53,024 nucleotides of DNA from an uncultured Pseudobutyrivibrio sp. (GCA_900546435.1 URCQ01000018.1:1-53024); one strand, 5' to 3'. Shown: positions 17,450 through 26,746, numbered from the stretch's first letter. Program-made: numbers and translations. Notes: generated by a model from the letters alone, not told the origin.

Positions 17450-17489
17450 TTAAAAATACACATTTAATCAAGGATAACAGGGTGATGTA

Positions 17490-17999
17490 ATGTATACTGT
17501 AGGGATTATAACGATAAGTGATAAAGGCGCAGCGGGCCGGCGCGAGGATAAAAGCGGCCCAAAAATAAGACAGATGCTTCCCAAAGATGAGTACGAGGTG
17601 GTTTCATATAAAATCATACCAGACGAGAGAAAACAGATTGCAGACGAGCTTGTCAGGTTGAGTGATGACATGAAATGCAATCTGGTGCTTACAACCGGCG
17701 GCACAGGTTTTTCACCTAGGGATATCACGCCGGAAGCTACAATGGATGTTGCACAGCGCAATGCACCGGGTATCGCTGAGGCACTGAGAGCGTACAGCAT
17801 GAGTCTTACACCGCGCGCCATGCTTGGCAGAGGCGTTTGCGTCATCAGGAAAAACACACTGATAGTTAATCTGCCCGGCAGTGTGAAGGCAGTGTCGGAG
17901 AGCATGGATTTTCTGATGGGAAATATAGAGCATGGGCTTGATATTTTACTGCAGTATGACAGTGAGTGCGGTCGGTGTACTAGGTGTGGTTTGGAATAG
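17490..17999 (+). CDS. MogA/MoaB-family molybdopterin adenylyltransferase
   Basis: A 169-residue protein of the MogA/MoaB fold, which binds molybdopterin and adenylylates it before molybdenum insertion. It starts with YTVGIITISDKGAAG and contains LVLTTGGTGFSPRDITPEAT (key motif TTGGTGFSPRD) and IVNLPGSVKAVSE, the molybdopterin-binding elements. The C-terminal tail is odd: three Cys close together (CGRCTRCGLE), not typical for MogA and possibly a metal or redox site. The upstream gap is 40 bases and the ribosome site weak (AGGGTGATGTA). Whether it should be called mogA or moaB cannot be settled from sequence alone. Confidence 0.88.
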   Translation: MYTVGIITISDKGAAGRREDKSGPKIRQMLPKDEYEVVSYKIIPDERKQIADELVRLSDDMKCNLVLTTGGTGFSPRDITPEATMDVAQRNAPGIAEALRAYSMSLTPRAMLGRGVCVIRKNTLIVNLPGSVKAVSESMDFLMGNIEHGLDILLQYDSECGRCTRCGLE

Positions 18000-18038
18000 T
18001 TAATATTTACAGAGATAATAATTGGAGTGTGGGATTAT

Positions 18039-19127
18039 ATGAAGCTTATGAAGACAACTGAGGCAGTCGGACAGGTGCTCTGCCACGATATCACACAGAT
18101 TATTCCCGGCGTGAAAAAGGATGCAGTTTTTCGCAAGGGGCATATCATAACAAAAGAGGACATACCGGTGCTGCTTAGTGTTGGAAAAGATACCATATAT
18201 ATATGGGAAAATGATGAGACCATGATGCACGAGAATGAGGCTGCGGAGGTGCTTTATCGTATGAGCGCATGTGGCACAAAGAAAATTGAAGCAGACACAC
18301 AATCAGGCGTTTCTTGCGGCACTGCGAGTAAAATGCATCCGTCCTCCGTAAAGGAGGGCAAGATAGAGGTAATCGCAGACTGTGATGGACTGCTTAAGGT
18401 GGATAGCAAAAAGCTTGAAAAGGTCAACTCCTTTGGAGAGCTGATGATAGCCACAAGGCACGGCAATACCACTGTGAAAAAGGGTGATAAGCTCGCTGGA
18501 ACAAGAATCATACCGCTTGTCATAAAAAAAGATAAGCTAAAGGAAGCTTCTAATATATGTGAGGATGGTCCAATCCTTGATATTAAGCCGTTTGTGGTCA
18601 GAAAAGCAGCAATAATTACAACCGGAAACGAAGTGTACCATGGCAGGATACAGGATGCATTTACACCTGTTATAGAAAAAAAAATAGCAGAGTTTGGCGC
18701 ACAGATGATGTTTCATGAGGTGTTTGATGATGATGACAAAAAAATCACAGACGGATGCTTACGCGCGATAGAAGCCGGAGCGGAAATTGTATTCTGCACA
18801 GGAGGAATGAGCGTGGATCCTGATGATAAAACGCCGCTTGCCATCAAAAATACAGGCGCACGGATTGTGTCATACGGCTCGCCGGTGCTGCCGGGAGCCA
18901 TGTTTTTGCTGTCGTACTATGATGCAGGTGACAGGCTGGTGCCGATATGTGGGCTGCCCGGCTGTGCCATGTACAATAAGCGCACGATATTTGATATTGT
19001 GTTGCCTAGGCTTATGGCACGTGATATGATTTATGCAGATGAGCTTGCCGGACTTGGAGAAGGCGGCCTCTGCCTGAATTGTGATGTCTGCACGTTTCCT
19101 AACTGTGGTTTTGGAAAGGGCTTTTAA
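18039..19127 (+). CDS. MoeA-like molybdopterin-binding protein with Cys-rich C-terminus
   Basis: A 362-residue protein with the MoeA N-terminal layout (MKTTEAVGQVLCHDITQI, a MoeA domain I start) and a C-terminal MoCF-type molybdopterin-binding domain (ITTGNEVYHGR near 195, FCTGGMSVDPDDKTPLA near 255, LPGAMFLL, GLPGCAMY). MoeA proteins insert molybdate into adenylylated molybdopterin. The last 25 residues carry five Cys in LCLNCDVCTFPNCGFGKGF, which MoeA lacks and which could hold a cluster or metal/selenium. The start chosen is the ATG at 18039, with TTGGAG 11 bases upstream; a GTG at 18027 overlaps that site. moaA begins one base after its stop, so the pair is tightly coupled. Confidence 0.8.
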   Translation: MKLMKTTEAVGQVLCHDITQIIPGVKKDAVFRKGHIITKEDIPVLLSVGKDTIYIWENDETMMHENEAAEVLYRMSACGTKKIEADTQSGVSCGTASKMHPSSVKEGKIEVIADCDGLLKVDSKKLEKVNSFGELMIATRHGNTTVKKGDKLAGTRIIPLVIKKDKLKEASNICEDGPILDIKPFVVRKAAIITTGNEVYHGRIQDAFTPVIEKKIAEFGAQMMFHEVFDDDDKKITDGCLRAIEAGAEIVFCTGGMSVDPDDKTPLAIKNTGARIVSYGSPVLPGAMFLLSYYDAGDRLVPICGLPGCAMYNKRTIFDIVLPRLMARDMIYADELAGLGEGGLCLNCDVCTFPNCGFGKGF

Positions 19128-19128
19128 C

Positions 19129-20196
19129 ATGCGCGATGGATTTGGCAGAGAGATTGACTATATGCGCATATCGGTGATAGATAGCTGTAATTTAAACTGC
19201 TATTACTGCAATCCCTGTGACAATAATGAGCACTGTCATGCACTAAATATACTTAGCGTAAAAGAGGTGCTTTGCATAGTCCGCGCAGCCACAAGGCTTG
19301 GAATTAAGCATTTTCGTCTGACAGGCGGTGAGCCGCTTTTGCATCCGCAGCTTGATGAAATAGTTTTACAAATCAAAAAGATACCGGGTGTCAGCAGCGT
19401 ATCGCTTACTACAAATGCAGTACTGCTTGTGCAGCATGCAAAGTGGTTAAAGGAAGCAGGCATAGACAGCATAAATGTGAGCCTGGACACTATAGATGCG
19501 TCAGAATATGAACGCATCACAAAAAAACCGCTGCTTGAAGAAGTAAAGAATGGAATCAATGCCGCTATAGAGTGCGGAATAAGAGTGAAAATCAATGTGG
19601 TGCTCACACCGCAGACAGATGTGGTGGCGCTCACACGATATGTTGCAAAAAAAGGTACAGATATCCGCTTTATAGAGATGATGCCGGTAGGTGAAGGACA
19701 CACCAACGGAGTCGAGCCATATAAGAAGGTTATTGGTACACTTTCAAAACTGTATGGAGAACCTTGCCGTATAAATACTGAAAAAACAAAAGAAATTAAT
19801 TCGGGAAATGACAAACGGAAAATTCCGGATAACGGCCCGGCAGAGTATTACATTTTTCCGGAACTTGGTATCAGAGTAGGTCTGATTCAGGCAATTCATG
19901 GGAAGTTCTGCGACACCTGCAACCGCATACGTGTTACGGCTGACGGCAGGCTTATGCCATGCCTAGGAAGCAGCGTGACGATGGATTTAGTACCTGATTC
20001 ATGGGATTTTGCAGATGATGTGGAAAAAGATTTTGCAATAGTCCGGGCACTAAGGGCTGCCATAAAGGCAAAGCCAAGGTGTCACAATTTTAATGATAAT
20101 GCAGTGACATATACAAAAACTACAGAGACAAAGACTACAGAGATAGAAGCTGCGGAAGTAAATGCAGCAAGAAATATGAGCCGGATAGGGGGCTGA
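19129..20196 (+). CDS. moaA: GTP 3',8-cyclase MoaA
   Basis: A 355-residue radical-SAM enzyme making the first intermediate of molybdenum cofactor synthesis from GTP. The N-terminal SAM cluster motif is CNLNCYYC (Cys20, 24, 27), followed by FRLTGGEPLLHP. The second [4Fe-4S] cluster that holds GTP is represented by CDTCNRIRVTADGRLMPC in the C-terminal part. The canonical C-terminal GG is present (SRIGG), which in MoaA is needed for activity. Before it is an unusual Thr/Glu-rich linker of about 30 residues (YTKTTETKTTEIEAAE). The ATG at 19129 lies 1 base after the previous stop with GGAAAGGG inside that gene. Confidence 0.95.
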   Translation: MRDGFGREIDYMRISVIDSCNLNCYYCNPCDNNEHCHALNILSVKEVLCIVRAATRLGIKHFRLTGGEPLLHPQLDEIVLQIKKIPGVSSVSLTTNAVLLVQHAKWLKEAGIDSINVSLDTIDASEYERITKKPLLEEVKNGINAAIECGIRVKINVVLTPQTDVVALTRYVAKKGTDIRFIEMMPVGEGHTNGVEPYKKVIGTLSKLYGEPCRINTEKTKEINSGNDKRKIPDNGPAEYYIFPELGIRVGLIQAIHGKFCDTCNRIRVTADGRLMPCLGSSVTMDLVPDSWDFADDVEKDFAIVRALRAAIKAKPRCHNFNDNAVTYTKTTETKTTEIEAAEVNAARNMSRIGG

Positions 20197-20205
20197 TAGA
20201 AAATA

Positions 20206-21651
20206 ATGGGAAAGCTTCTTGCAATCAATATAAGCAAAGAGAGAGGAACTGAAAAGAGAGAGGTGCCACAGGCGGAGCTTGTTGCAGACTACGGCATCAT
20301 GGGAGATGCGCATGCCGGAAAGTGGCACAGGCAGGTCAGCCTGCTTTCCGCGGAGAAATTAGATGACTTCAGGGCAAGAGGGGCACAGATAGACAACGGT
20401 GCATTCGGTGAAAATTTAATTATTTCAGGATTTGATTTAGGAAATCTGCCTCTTGGTACACGCTTTTGCATAGGAGATACCATCCTTGAGATGACGCAGA
20501 TAGGCAAGCAGTGCCATTCGCATTGTGCCATATACAAGAGGATGGGCGAGTGCATTATGCCAAAGGAGGGTGTGTTTGCGGTAGTCGTAAGAGGTGGTCA
20601 GATTCATGCCGGTGACGAGGTGAAGTTGATTCCGGTCAACATATATGCTTCGATAAAGGACAGACCTGTGGACAGCCGCTGTGAGCTTTTGACAGTCATA
20701 GAAGGAGCACATGCCGGGGCAAAGGCACTCTATATAGATGGCAGAATAAGAGTGGCATACGGCAATGTGTGGGCAGATGAAATAGATGACAATGATAATT
20801 CCATTGTGATGTTCAGACAGCAGATAGGCAGCAGACCACGTCTCATAATCTGCGGTGGAGGGCATGTATCGGCGGCACTTGTACGCATGGCATCGCTTTT
20901 GGCATTTGACATATGGGTGATAGAGGACAGACCTTTGTTTGCAGACAATGCAAAGCGCCAAGGTGCAGACCATGTGATTTGCGGCGATTATAAAGAAACT
21001 CTCGCCAAGCTACAGCCGCAGGCGGATGATTACTATGTATGCATGACAAGAGGACATCGCTTCGATATGGAATGCCTCACAGAGATATTCACAAAGTCCT
21101 ATGCCTATGTGGGTATGATGGGCTCAAAGAAAAGAGCTGTGATAGTGAAAAAAGACCTTGAAGAATCGGGATTTTCACAGGAAATTATATCAGGATTACA
21201 TTCTCCGATAGGCCTTGCAATAGGTGGACAGACACCGGAGGAAATTGCTCTTTCGGTGATAAGCGAGATAGTAAAGTGTAAAAATGAGCGTACAAGCTGC
21301 ACTCAGATAGATAACGAAGTGCTTGACGCACTTACTGAGGTGGCTGGGCATTGTGCATCAGTTACACACTCCCCGGATGAGAAGTACATACTGTGTACCA
21401 TCATAAAAAAGAACGGCAGTGCACCGCGCGGAGTTGGCACACAGATGCTTGTGAGCTCAGACAACCGTATTGTTGGAACAATAGGCGGAGGCTGTGCGGA
21501 GGCTTTAGTTATAAGCCGCTGCAGGAGGCTGTTTCGCAATCAGGAGTTCAAATGTGAGCTGATTGATGTCAGCATGAATACTGACGATGCCGAGAATGAG
21601 GGAATGGTGTGCGGAGGTAGCATTTCAGTGCTGCTGGAGCAGATCAGATGA
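20206..21651 (+). CDS. MOSC domain fused to XdhC/CoxI-type maturation protein
   Basis: A 481-residue fusion. Residues 1-145 are a MOSC domain (DYGIMGDAHAGKWHRQVSLL, FGENL, conserved Cys103 in GKQCHSHCAIY), a sulfur/selenium-carrier fold also found in molybdenum cofactor sulfurases. Residues about 210-350 are the Rossmann domain of XdhC (LIICGGGHVSAALV, GYVGMMGSKK-like YVGMMGSKKRAV). Residues about 385-481 are the XdhC/CoxI domain (GSAPRGVGTQMLV, VGTIGGGCAEA, VCGGSISVLLEQ). In usual XdhC the CoxI domain comes first and the Rossmann domain last, so the order is swapped. Residues 158-185 look like a degenerate first half of CoxI. XdhC proteins bind and sulfurate the cofactor before insertion; joining both steps suggests chalcogen transfer, which is inference. 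Confidence 0.85.
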   Translation: MGKLLAINISKERGTEKREVPQAELVADYGIMGDAHAGKWHRQVSLLSAEKLDDFRARGAQIDNGAFGENLIISGFDLGNLPLGTRFCIGDTILEMTQIGKQCHSHCAIYKRMGECIMPKEGVFAVVVRGGQIHAGDEVKLIPVNIYASIKDRPVDSRCELLTVIEGAHAGAKALYIDGRIRVAYGNVWADEIDDNDNSIVMFRQQIGSRPRLIICGGGHVSAALVRMASLLAFDIWVIEDRPLFADNAKRQGADHVICGDYKETLAKLQPQADDYYVCMTRGHRFDMECLTEIFTKSYAYVGMMGSKKRAVIVKKDLEESGFSQEIISGLHSPIGLAIGGQTPEEIALSVISEIVKCKNERTSCTQIDNEVLDALTEVAGHCASVTHSPDEKYILCTIIKKNGSAPRGVGTQMLVSSDNRIVGTIGGGCAEALVISRCRRLFRNQEFKCELIDVSMNTDDAENEGMVCGGSISVLLEQIR

Positions 21652-21684
21652 TGAATAAATAAAAAGAAAAGAGAGATTAAAAGT

Positions 21685-22656
21685 GTGATTTTAAGAAGAG
21701 CAACAGGCACTGATAAATCAGTAAAGGAGCGCAAGGGTTTAAAGAGAAAATTTGCAGCATATGCAGGACTTACGCTTGGACTTATTCTTACAGCAGGACT
21801 TTTTGCAGGCTGCGGAAAGAAGGATACTGCAGAGAGCGGTAATGCTACTGATAAAATTGTGACAAGCAGCGCGCAGACAGAGAACGGTAATGTAGATGTA
21901 GATTTATCGATTTTTGCGGCAAAGAGCTTAAACAGTGTTATGGATGAAATTTGTGCAGCCTACACCAAGGAGCATCCAAATGTAAACTTCCAGAACAACT
22001 ATGACAGTTCGGGAACTCTGATGGCACAGATTAAAGAGGGCGCGAAGTGCAATATCTTTTTCTCAGCAGGAGTGGCACAGATGGATGAGCTTCAGAATGG
22101 TTATGAAGCAGGAAGCGTGGTTGATGATACTCGTGTTGACCTTTTAAATAATCAGGTGTGCCTTGTTACATATAAGAATAGTGGCACGGCAGTTACCAGC
22201 TTTGCAGACATCTCAAAGGCTAAAAATATGGCACTTGCTGACGGAACAGTTCCTGTAGGACAGTACACCAGAGTAGCACTTGTAAATTCAAAAATGGTTG
22301 AAGGAGATGCTTCAAAGCTACAGGATATTTCAGATTCTGATATCTCAAAGGCATTTGGCGGTCTGGAAATCAACAGCTGTGCAAATGTAGGTGCAGTTGC
22401 ATCTGCCGTAGCTGAGGGTGCAAACGAAATAGGAACAGTTTATTACTCAGATACATTCGGATACGAGAATCAGCTTGACATTATAGAAAAGCTTCCAAAC
22501 AGCTTAACAGGTGATGTTATATATCCGATAGCAGCCTTAAAGGGTGACAACACTACAGCAGACGAGCTTGAAGCCGCAAAGGAATTTATTGCATATCTTC
22601 AGACAGATGAGGCAATGTCAGTATTTGAGAAATATCATTTTACGGTAAATGAATAA
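21685..22656 (+). CDS. modA: Molybdate ABC transporter, substrate-binding lipoprotein ModA
   Basis: A 323-residue lipoprotein binding molybdate (or tungstate) outside the membrane. The N-terminus is basic, then hydrophobic, with a lipobox LFAG-C (Cys43) for lipid attachment. The mature part has the ModA pattern: FAAKSLNSVMDEICAAY, NYDSSGTLMAQIKEGAKC, NIFFSAGVAQMDEL, and near the C-terminus YPIAAL and LQTDEAMSVFEKYHF. The start is a GTG at 21685 with a weak AGAGAG site. The stop overlaps the modB start by one base (TAATG), showing translational coupling within modABC. Molybdate rather than tungstate fits the hydroxylase context. Confidence 0.93.
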   Translation: MILRRATGTDKSVKERKGLKRKFAAYAGLTLGLILTAGLFAGCGKKDTAESGNATDKIVTSSAQTENGNVDVDLSIFAAKSLNSVMDEICAAYTKEHPNVNFQNNYDSSGTLMAQIKEGAKCNIFFSAGVAQMDELQNGYEAGSVVDDTRVDLLNNQVCLVTYKNSGTAVTSFADISKAKNMALADGTVPVGQYTRVALVNSKMVEGDASKLQDISDSDISKAFGGLEINSCANVGAVASAVAEGANEIGTVYYSDTFGYENQLDIIEKLPNSLTGDVIYPIAALKGDNTTADELEAAKEFIAYLQTDEAMSVFEKYHFTVNE

Positions 22657-23381
22657 TGGGAACGATTGATTTCGCACCGCTTTGGATAACATTAAAAACA
22701 GGAATAGTAGCGTCGGTTTTTTCATTCTTTATTGGAATAGCCTTTGCTGAGCTTGTTATAAACACAAAGGGCAGAGTGAGGGCATTCTGGGATGGACTGC
22801 TGACACTTCCGATGGTATTGCCGCCTACCGTGGCTGGATACATCCTTTTAAGGATTTTCAGTACAAGACGTCCCTTTGGAAGTTTTTTAAGCAATAGCAT
22901 GGGTATACAGGTAGTACACACGTGGCTTGGCTGTGTGGTTGCAGCGACCATCATTGCACTCCCTCTCATGTACAGAAATGCGAGAGCGGCATTTGAGCAG
23001 ATAGACGAAAATGTCATATATGCGGCGCGAACTCTCGGCATAAGTGAGTGGAAGGTCTTCTGGAAAATACGTTTGCCGATGGCAAAGCCCGGCATCATAT
23101 CGGGTGTCACACTGGCCTTTGCCAGAGCTATCGGTGAGTACGGCGCCACATCAATGCTTGCCGGAAATATAGCGGGAAAGACATCGACCATATCACAGCA
23201 GATAGCAATGGTCATCCAAAGTGGTAACTATGCCACAGCGGGCTTCTGGTGCATAGTAATCATAGCGATTTCGTTTGCATGCCTTGTATCGATAAATATG
23301 ATATGCGGCAAAAGCAAGGGCATAAAGAGAAAGAGAAAAAATAATGTCGCTCATAGTAAAAATAAAAAAACAGTTGGATAA
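22656..23381 (+). CDS. modB: Molybdate ABC transporter permease ModB
   Basis: A 241-residue permease with five to six hydrophobic segments. It contains the ABC-permease EAA loop (RTLGISEWKVFWKIRLPMA, about 130-150) that contacts the ATPase, and the ModB signature FARAIGEYGATSMLAGN. An early GLLTLPMVLPPTVAGY segment is typical. It starts in the TAATG overlap with modA, and its 3' end overlaps modC by 38 bases. The C-terminal tail is very basic (KSKGIKRKRKNN), probably because the overlapping modC start restricts its codons. Confidence 0.93.
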   Translation: MGTIDFAPLWITLKTGIVASVFSFFIGIAFAELVINTKGRVRAFWDGLLTLPMVLPPTVAGYILLRIFSTRRPFGSFLSNSMGIQVVHTWLGCVVAATIIALPLMYRNARAAFEQIDENVIYAARTLGISEWKVFWKIRLPMAKPGIISGVTLAFARAIGEYGATSMLAGNIAGKTSTISQQIAMVIQSGNYATAGFWCIVIIAISFACLVSINMICGKSKGIKRKRKNNVAHSKNKKTVG

Positions 23382-24414
23382 TTTCATGCTTTCGGTTGAC
23401 ATGGAGCTTACGGACGAGATTGTGTCCGTAATTGGTATGTCGGGCTCAGGAAAGAGTATGACACTCAAGTGTATAGCAGGGATAGAAACTCCTGATTCAG
23501 GCTTTATATCATTAAATGACCGGGTGCTGTATGACTCAAAAAATCGCATAAATCTGCACCCCGGTAAGCGCAGGGTAGGCTATCTGTTTCAGGACTATGC
23601 ACTTTTTCCTACAATGACCGTGATGGAAAATATATGCATAGCAATGGGACATCGCGATGAAAAAAAGGTGAAGGTCTGGCTGAAGCGGTATGGGCTTGAT
23701 GGCATGGCAGACACATATCCGGATCATCTCTCGGGAGGCCAGAGGCAGCGCGTGGCAATGCTTCGCATGCTTGCGGCTAAACCGGAGTGTATACTGCTCG
23801 ATGAGCCTTTTTCGGCACTGGATGAGCATGTGAAAAGAAGTATGGAATCAGAGCTTATGGAGATGCTTTCCGATTTTCACAATCCTGTTATCTTTGTGTC
23901 ACACAATCGCGATGAGGTGTATCGTCTGGCAGAGCGTATCGGAAGTATTGAGAGCGGCATGCTGAGTGCAGTCCGCGACAAAAAAGATTTCTTCATGCGG
24001 CCTATGTCTGTGGAGCAGGCACTGCTTGTGGGCTGCAACAATATATCACAGGTGAAATGGCAGGATAAGCATCATGTTCTTGCCGTGGAATGGGATAGTG
24101 TATTTGAGGTCACTGATGAGCAGATTGAACAGCTTGCGATGGATACGGACAACATATCACACATAGGTGTTTTCCCTCAGGATATAATAATATCTGCAAG
24201 TAAAGCAAAATCGGTACTTGCATATAACAATAAAAATATAATCAGGATTAAAGATTATAAAATAGTTGAAGAACTAAAAACATGGGAAGTATCGTGTGAA
24301 TTAAATAATGATTCAACAATTTATGCAAATCTTCCAAAGCATACAGAAGCAAATATGCTTAGCAAAAATATAAATGATGAGCTTTATATAAAGAAATTTT
24401 ATCTGCTTGGATGA
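23344..24414 (+). CDS. modC: Molybdate ABC transporter ATP-binding protein ModC
   Basis: A 356-residue ABC ATPase energising molybdate uptake. Walker A is GMSGSGKSM (31-39), the Q-loop QDYALFP, the signature LSGGQRQR, Walker B CILLDEPFSALD and the H-loop VSHNRDEVYRLAE. The C-terminal 120 residues after the ATPase domain (about 235-356) fit the position of a MOP/TOBE regulatory domain but are AT-rich and weakly conserved, so molybdate sensing by this part is uncertain. It starts inside modB (38-base overlap). A cysteine desulfurase gene follows 20 bases later, linking molybdenum uptake to selenium supply. Confidence 0.92.
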   Translation: MSLIVKIKKQLDNFMLSVDMELTDEIVSVIGMSGSGKSMTLKCIAGIETPDSGFISLNDRVLYDSKNRINLHPGKRRVGYLFQDYALFPTMTVMENICIAMGHRDEKKVKVWLKRYGLDGMADTYPDHLSGGQRQRVAMLRMLAAKPECILLDEPFSALDEHVKRSMESELMEMLSDFHNPVIFVSHNRDEVYRLAERIGSIESGMLSAVRDKKDFFMRPMSVEQALLVGCNNISQVKWQDKHHVLAVEWDSVFEVTDEQIEQLAMDTDNISHIGVFPQDIIISASKAKSVLAYNNKNIIRIKDYKIVEELKTWEVSCELNNDSTIYANLPKHTEANMLSKNINDELYIKKFYLLG

Positions 24415-24434
24415 GAAGTAAATGAGGACATACT

Positions 24435-25598
24435 ATGATTTACCTGGACAACGCTGCCACAACAATTAAAAAGCCGGATGCGGTATATGATGCTGTGCTT
24501 GATGCAATGAAGCACTGCGGCAATTCAGGTCGGGGAATGTCGGATGCATCGCTTGATGCGTCAAGGAAAATATATGAGGCCAGAATGTGCCTTACAGAAT
24601 TTTTCGGCGGGGAGGATGCGGATAGACTTGTTTTTACGGCAAATTCCACTGAGTCGCTCAACATTGCAATCCACGGACTGCTTGAGCCGGGGGAGCATGT
24701 GATTACGACACAGCTCGAGCACAATTCGGTGCTCAGACCTCTTTATATGCAAAGGGAGAGGGGAGTGTGCGTGGATATTGTGCCATGCAGTGATGAAGGA
24801 ATAAAAAGAGGGATAATTTCCCCGCGGGATATAGAGGCTGCAATTTGTCCGGAAACAAAAGCCATCGTCTGCACACATGCTTCAAATCTCACAGGCAATG
24901 TGGTGGATATTAAGTCAATAGGGCAAATCGCACGAAAGCATGACCTTTTATTTATAGTTGACGCATCGCAGACAGCCGGTGTGCTTCCGATAAATGTAAA
25001 AGACATGAATATTGATGTGCTCTGCTTCACAGGACACAAGGGGCTGATGGGTCCACAGGGGACCGGAGGACTTTATGTGGGAGAAAGAGCAGATATAAAG
25101 CCGGTTAAAAGCGGTGGCACCGGCGTGCTCAGCTTTCTTGAGAGCCAGCCTATGGAGCTTCCGACAAGACTTGAGGCCGGTACCTTAAATGGCCCGGGAA
25201 TTGCAGGGCTTTTGGCAGGAATAAAGGCGATTGAAGAAATTGGTGTGGATAACATATATGCTAAAGAGTATATGTTGATGAAGGCTTTTCTAAAGAAAAT
25301 AAAGATAATCCCGGGAATCAGGAGATATGGGGATTTCGACATGCTGCCCGATAATGGAGCACATTGTGCGATTGTTTCAGTAAATATAGCTGATATGGAT
25401 TCTGCTGAGGTGTCGGATATACTTATGAATGAGTATGGCATTGCAACAAGAAGCGGCATACACTGCGCACCACTGATGCATAAATTCTTTGGAACACAAA
25501 AACAGGGTATGGTGAGATTTTCATTCTCATATTATAATACAAATGATGAGATAAATGAGGCCGCTGAAGCGCTTATGCAGATTGCGGCATTGAGATAA
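24435..25598 (+). CDS. Cysteine desulfurase-like aminotransferase V of SDMH clusters (EF2568 type)
   Basis: A 387-residue PLP enzyme of the class V aminotransferase, SufS/CsdB-like group. YLDNAATT opens the protein, VDASQTAG holds the PLP-contacting Asp, and Lys202 in CFTGHKGLMGP is the Schiff-base lysine. Cys343 in RSGIHCAPLMHK corresponds to the persulfide/perselenide Cys. This subgroup is a recognised marker next to selD and the molybdenum hydroxylases. It most likely releases Se from selenocysteine, or moves Se as a perselenide, for SelD or for the cofactor; this is family knowledge plus context. The gene has no iscU/sufU neighbour, arguing against a housekeeping Fe-S role. Confidence 0.9.
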   Translation: MIYLDNAATTIKKPDAVYDAVLDAMKHCGNSGRGMSDASLDASRKIYEARMCLTEFFGGEDADRLVFTANSTESLNIAIHGLLEPGEHVITTQLEHNSVLRPLYMQRERGVCVDIVPCSDEGIKRGIISPRDIEAAICPETKAIVCTHASNLTGNVVDIKSIGQIARKHDLLFIVDASQTAGVLPINVKDMNIDVLCFTGHKGLMGPQGTGGLYVGERADIKPVKSGGTGVLSFLESQPMELPTRLEAGTLNGPGIAGLLAGIKAIEEIGVDNIYAKEYMLMKAFLKKIKIIPGIRRYGDFDMLPDNGAHCAIVSVNIADMDSAEVSDILMNEYGIATRSGIHCAPLMHKFFGTQKQGMVRFSFSYYNTNDEINEAAEALMQIAALR

Positions 25599-25627
25599 AC
25601 AGTATTAAACAATTGAAAGGAGCAAAC

Positions 25628-26656
25628 ATGCCACAGGAAATAGTGTTTTGCAAAGGCGGTGGCTGTACTGCAAAGCTTGGTCCGGATTTATTAAGTCATG
25701 TTTTAGCAAAGTTGCCAAAGGGCGAAAAAGACAGCAATCTGCTCGTCGGATATGATAGCAGCGATGATGCGGCAGTGTACAGAATTTCAGATGACACGGC
25801 GATAGTCCAGACGCTTGATTTTTTTCCACCGATGGTTGATGATCCATATACGTTTGGACAGATAGCGGCCGCAAATGCGCTCAGTGATATCTATGCGATG
25901 GGCGGCACAGTTAAGAGTGCGTTGAACATCGTTTGTTTCCCTGAGAAAATGGATTTGAATATACTCGGTAAAATAATGCAGGGAGGCGCTGACAAGGTGA
26001 TAGAGGCAGGCGGTACACTTGCAGGTGGTCATTCCATAGCAGACAGCGATGTGAAATACGGACTTTCTGTCATGGGCACAGTTCATCCCAAACACATCTA
26101 CAGCAACAATACAGGGCAGCCGTCAGATGTGCTTATACTGACCAAGAAGCTCGGAGTTGGGCTTGTGTGCAACGCAAACCGTGTCGGGGAAGCTCCGTTA
26201 GGTGCAATTGAGGATGCGGTAAGCTCCATGACCACACTAAACCGCGCGGCATCAGAGATCAGTCACAGCTTCGAAATACATGCATGCACAGATGTCACGG
26301 GCTTTAGTTTTTTAGGACATCTGAGCGAGATGTTAAATGATGATATAACAGCACTTATCGACTCGATTTCCATCCCGGTCATTACCGGAGCACTGCGATG
26401 CGCAGATGAGTTTTTCCTCACGGCAGCGGCGCAGCGCAACAGAAACCATGTAGGTGACAAGGTGCGTTTTGCAAAAAATATACCTTTCTCAATGGAGGAG
26501 GTGCTCTTCGATCCGCAGACCTCAGGAGGACTGCTGTTTGCAGTAAAAGCCTTTGAGGCAGATACCTTTTTGCATGAGCTTAAAGCCGCAGGGCTTCCGG
26601 CTGCAAAGGTGGGACGATTTGTTAAGCGCTGCGATGTGCCGATATATGTGAACTGA
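25628..26656 (+). CDS. selD: Selenide, water dikinase (selenophosphate synthetase)
   Basis: A 342-residue SelD that uses ATP to make selenophosphate, the donor for all specific selenium uses. The N-terminal motif GGGCTAKLG contains the catalytic Cys13 and Lys16; the codon is TGT, so this is a Cys and not a selenocysteine version. ATP/metal motifs are VGYDSSDDAAVY, TLDFFPPMVDDPYTFGQIAAANALSD (key DFFPPMVDDP) and LAGGHSIAD. The C-terminal AIRS domain has FDPQTSGGLLFA. The ATG at 25628 has AAAGGAG 5 bases upstream; an in-frame TTG at 25613 overlaps the site and is rejected. With no selA, selB or selC in view, selenophosphate probably serves the hydroxylase here. Confidence 0.95.
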   Translation: MPQEIVFCKGGGCTAKLGPDLLSHVLAKLPKGEKDSNLLVGYDSSDDAAVYRISDDTAIVQTLDFFPPMVDDPYTFGQIAAANALSDIYAMGGTVKSALNIVCFPEKMDLNILGKIMQGGADKVIEAGGTLAGGHSIADSDVKYGLSVMGTVHPKHIYSNNTGQPSDVLILTKKLGVGLVCNANRVGEAPLGAIEDAVSSMTTLNRAASEISHSFEIHACTDVTGFSFLGHLSEMLNDDITALIDSISIPVITGALRCADEFFLTAAAQRNRNHVGDKVRFAKNIPFSMEEVLFDPQTSGGLLFAVKAFEADTFLHELKAAGLPAAKVGRFVKRCDVPIYVN

Positions 26657-26746
26657 TTTTAAGCTATCATAGCTTATGTAAATATGCTGACAGGCTGCAT
26701 GCCCTGCATTTTGAGGGTTGACAAGTTAAATAACATAGGGAGGATT

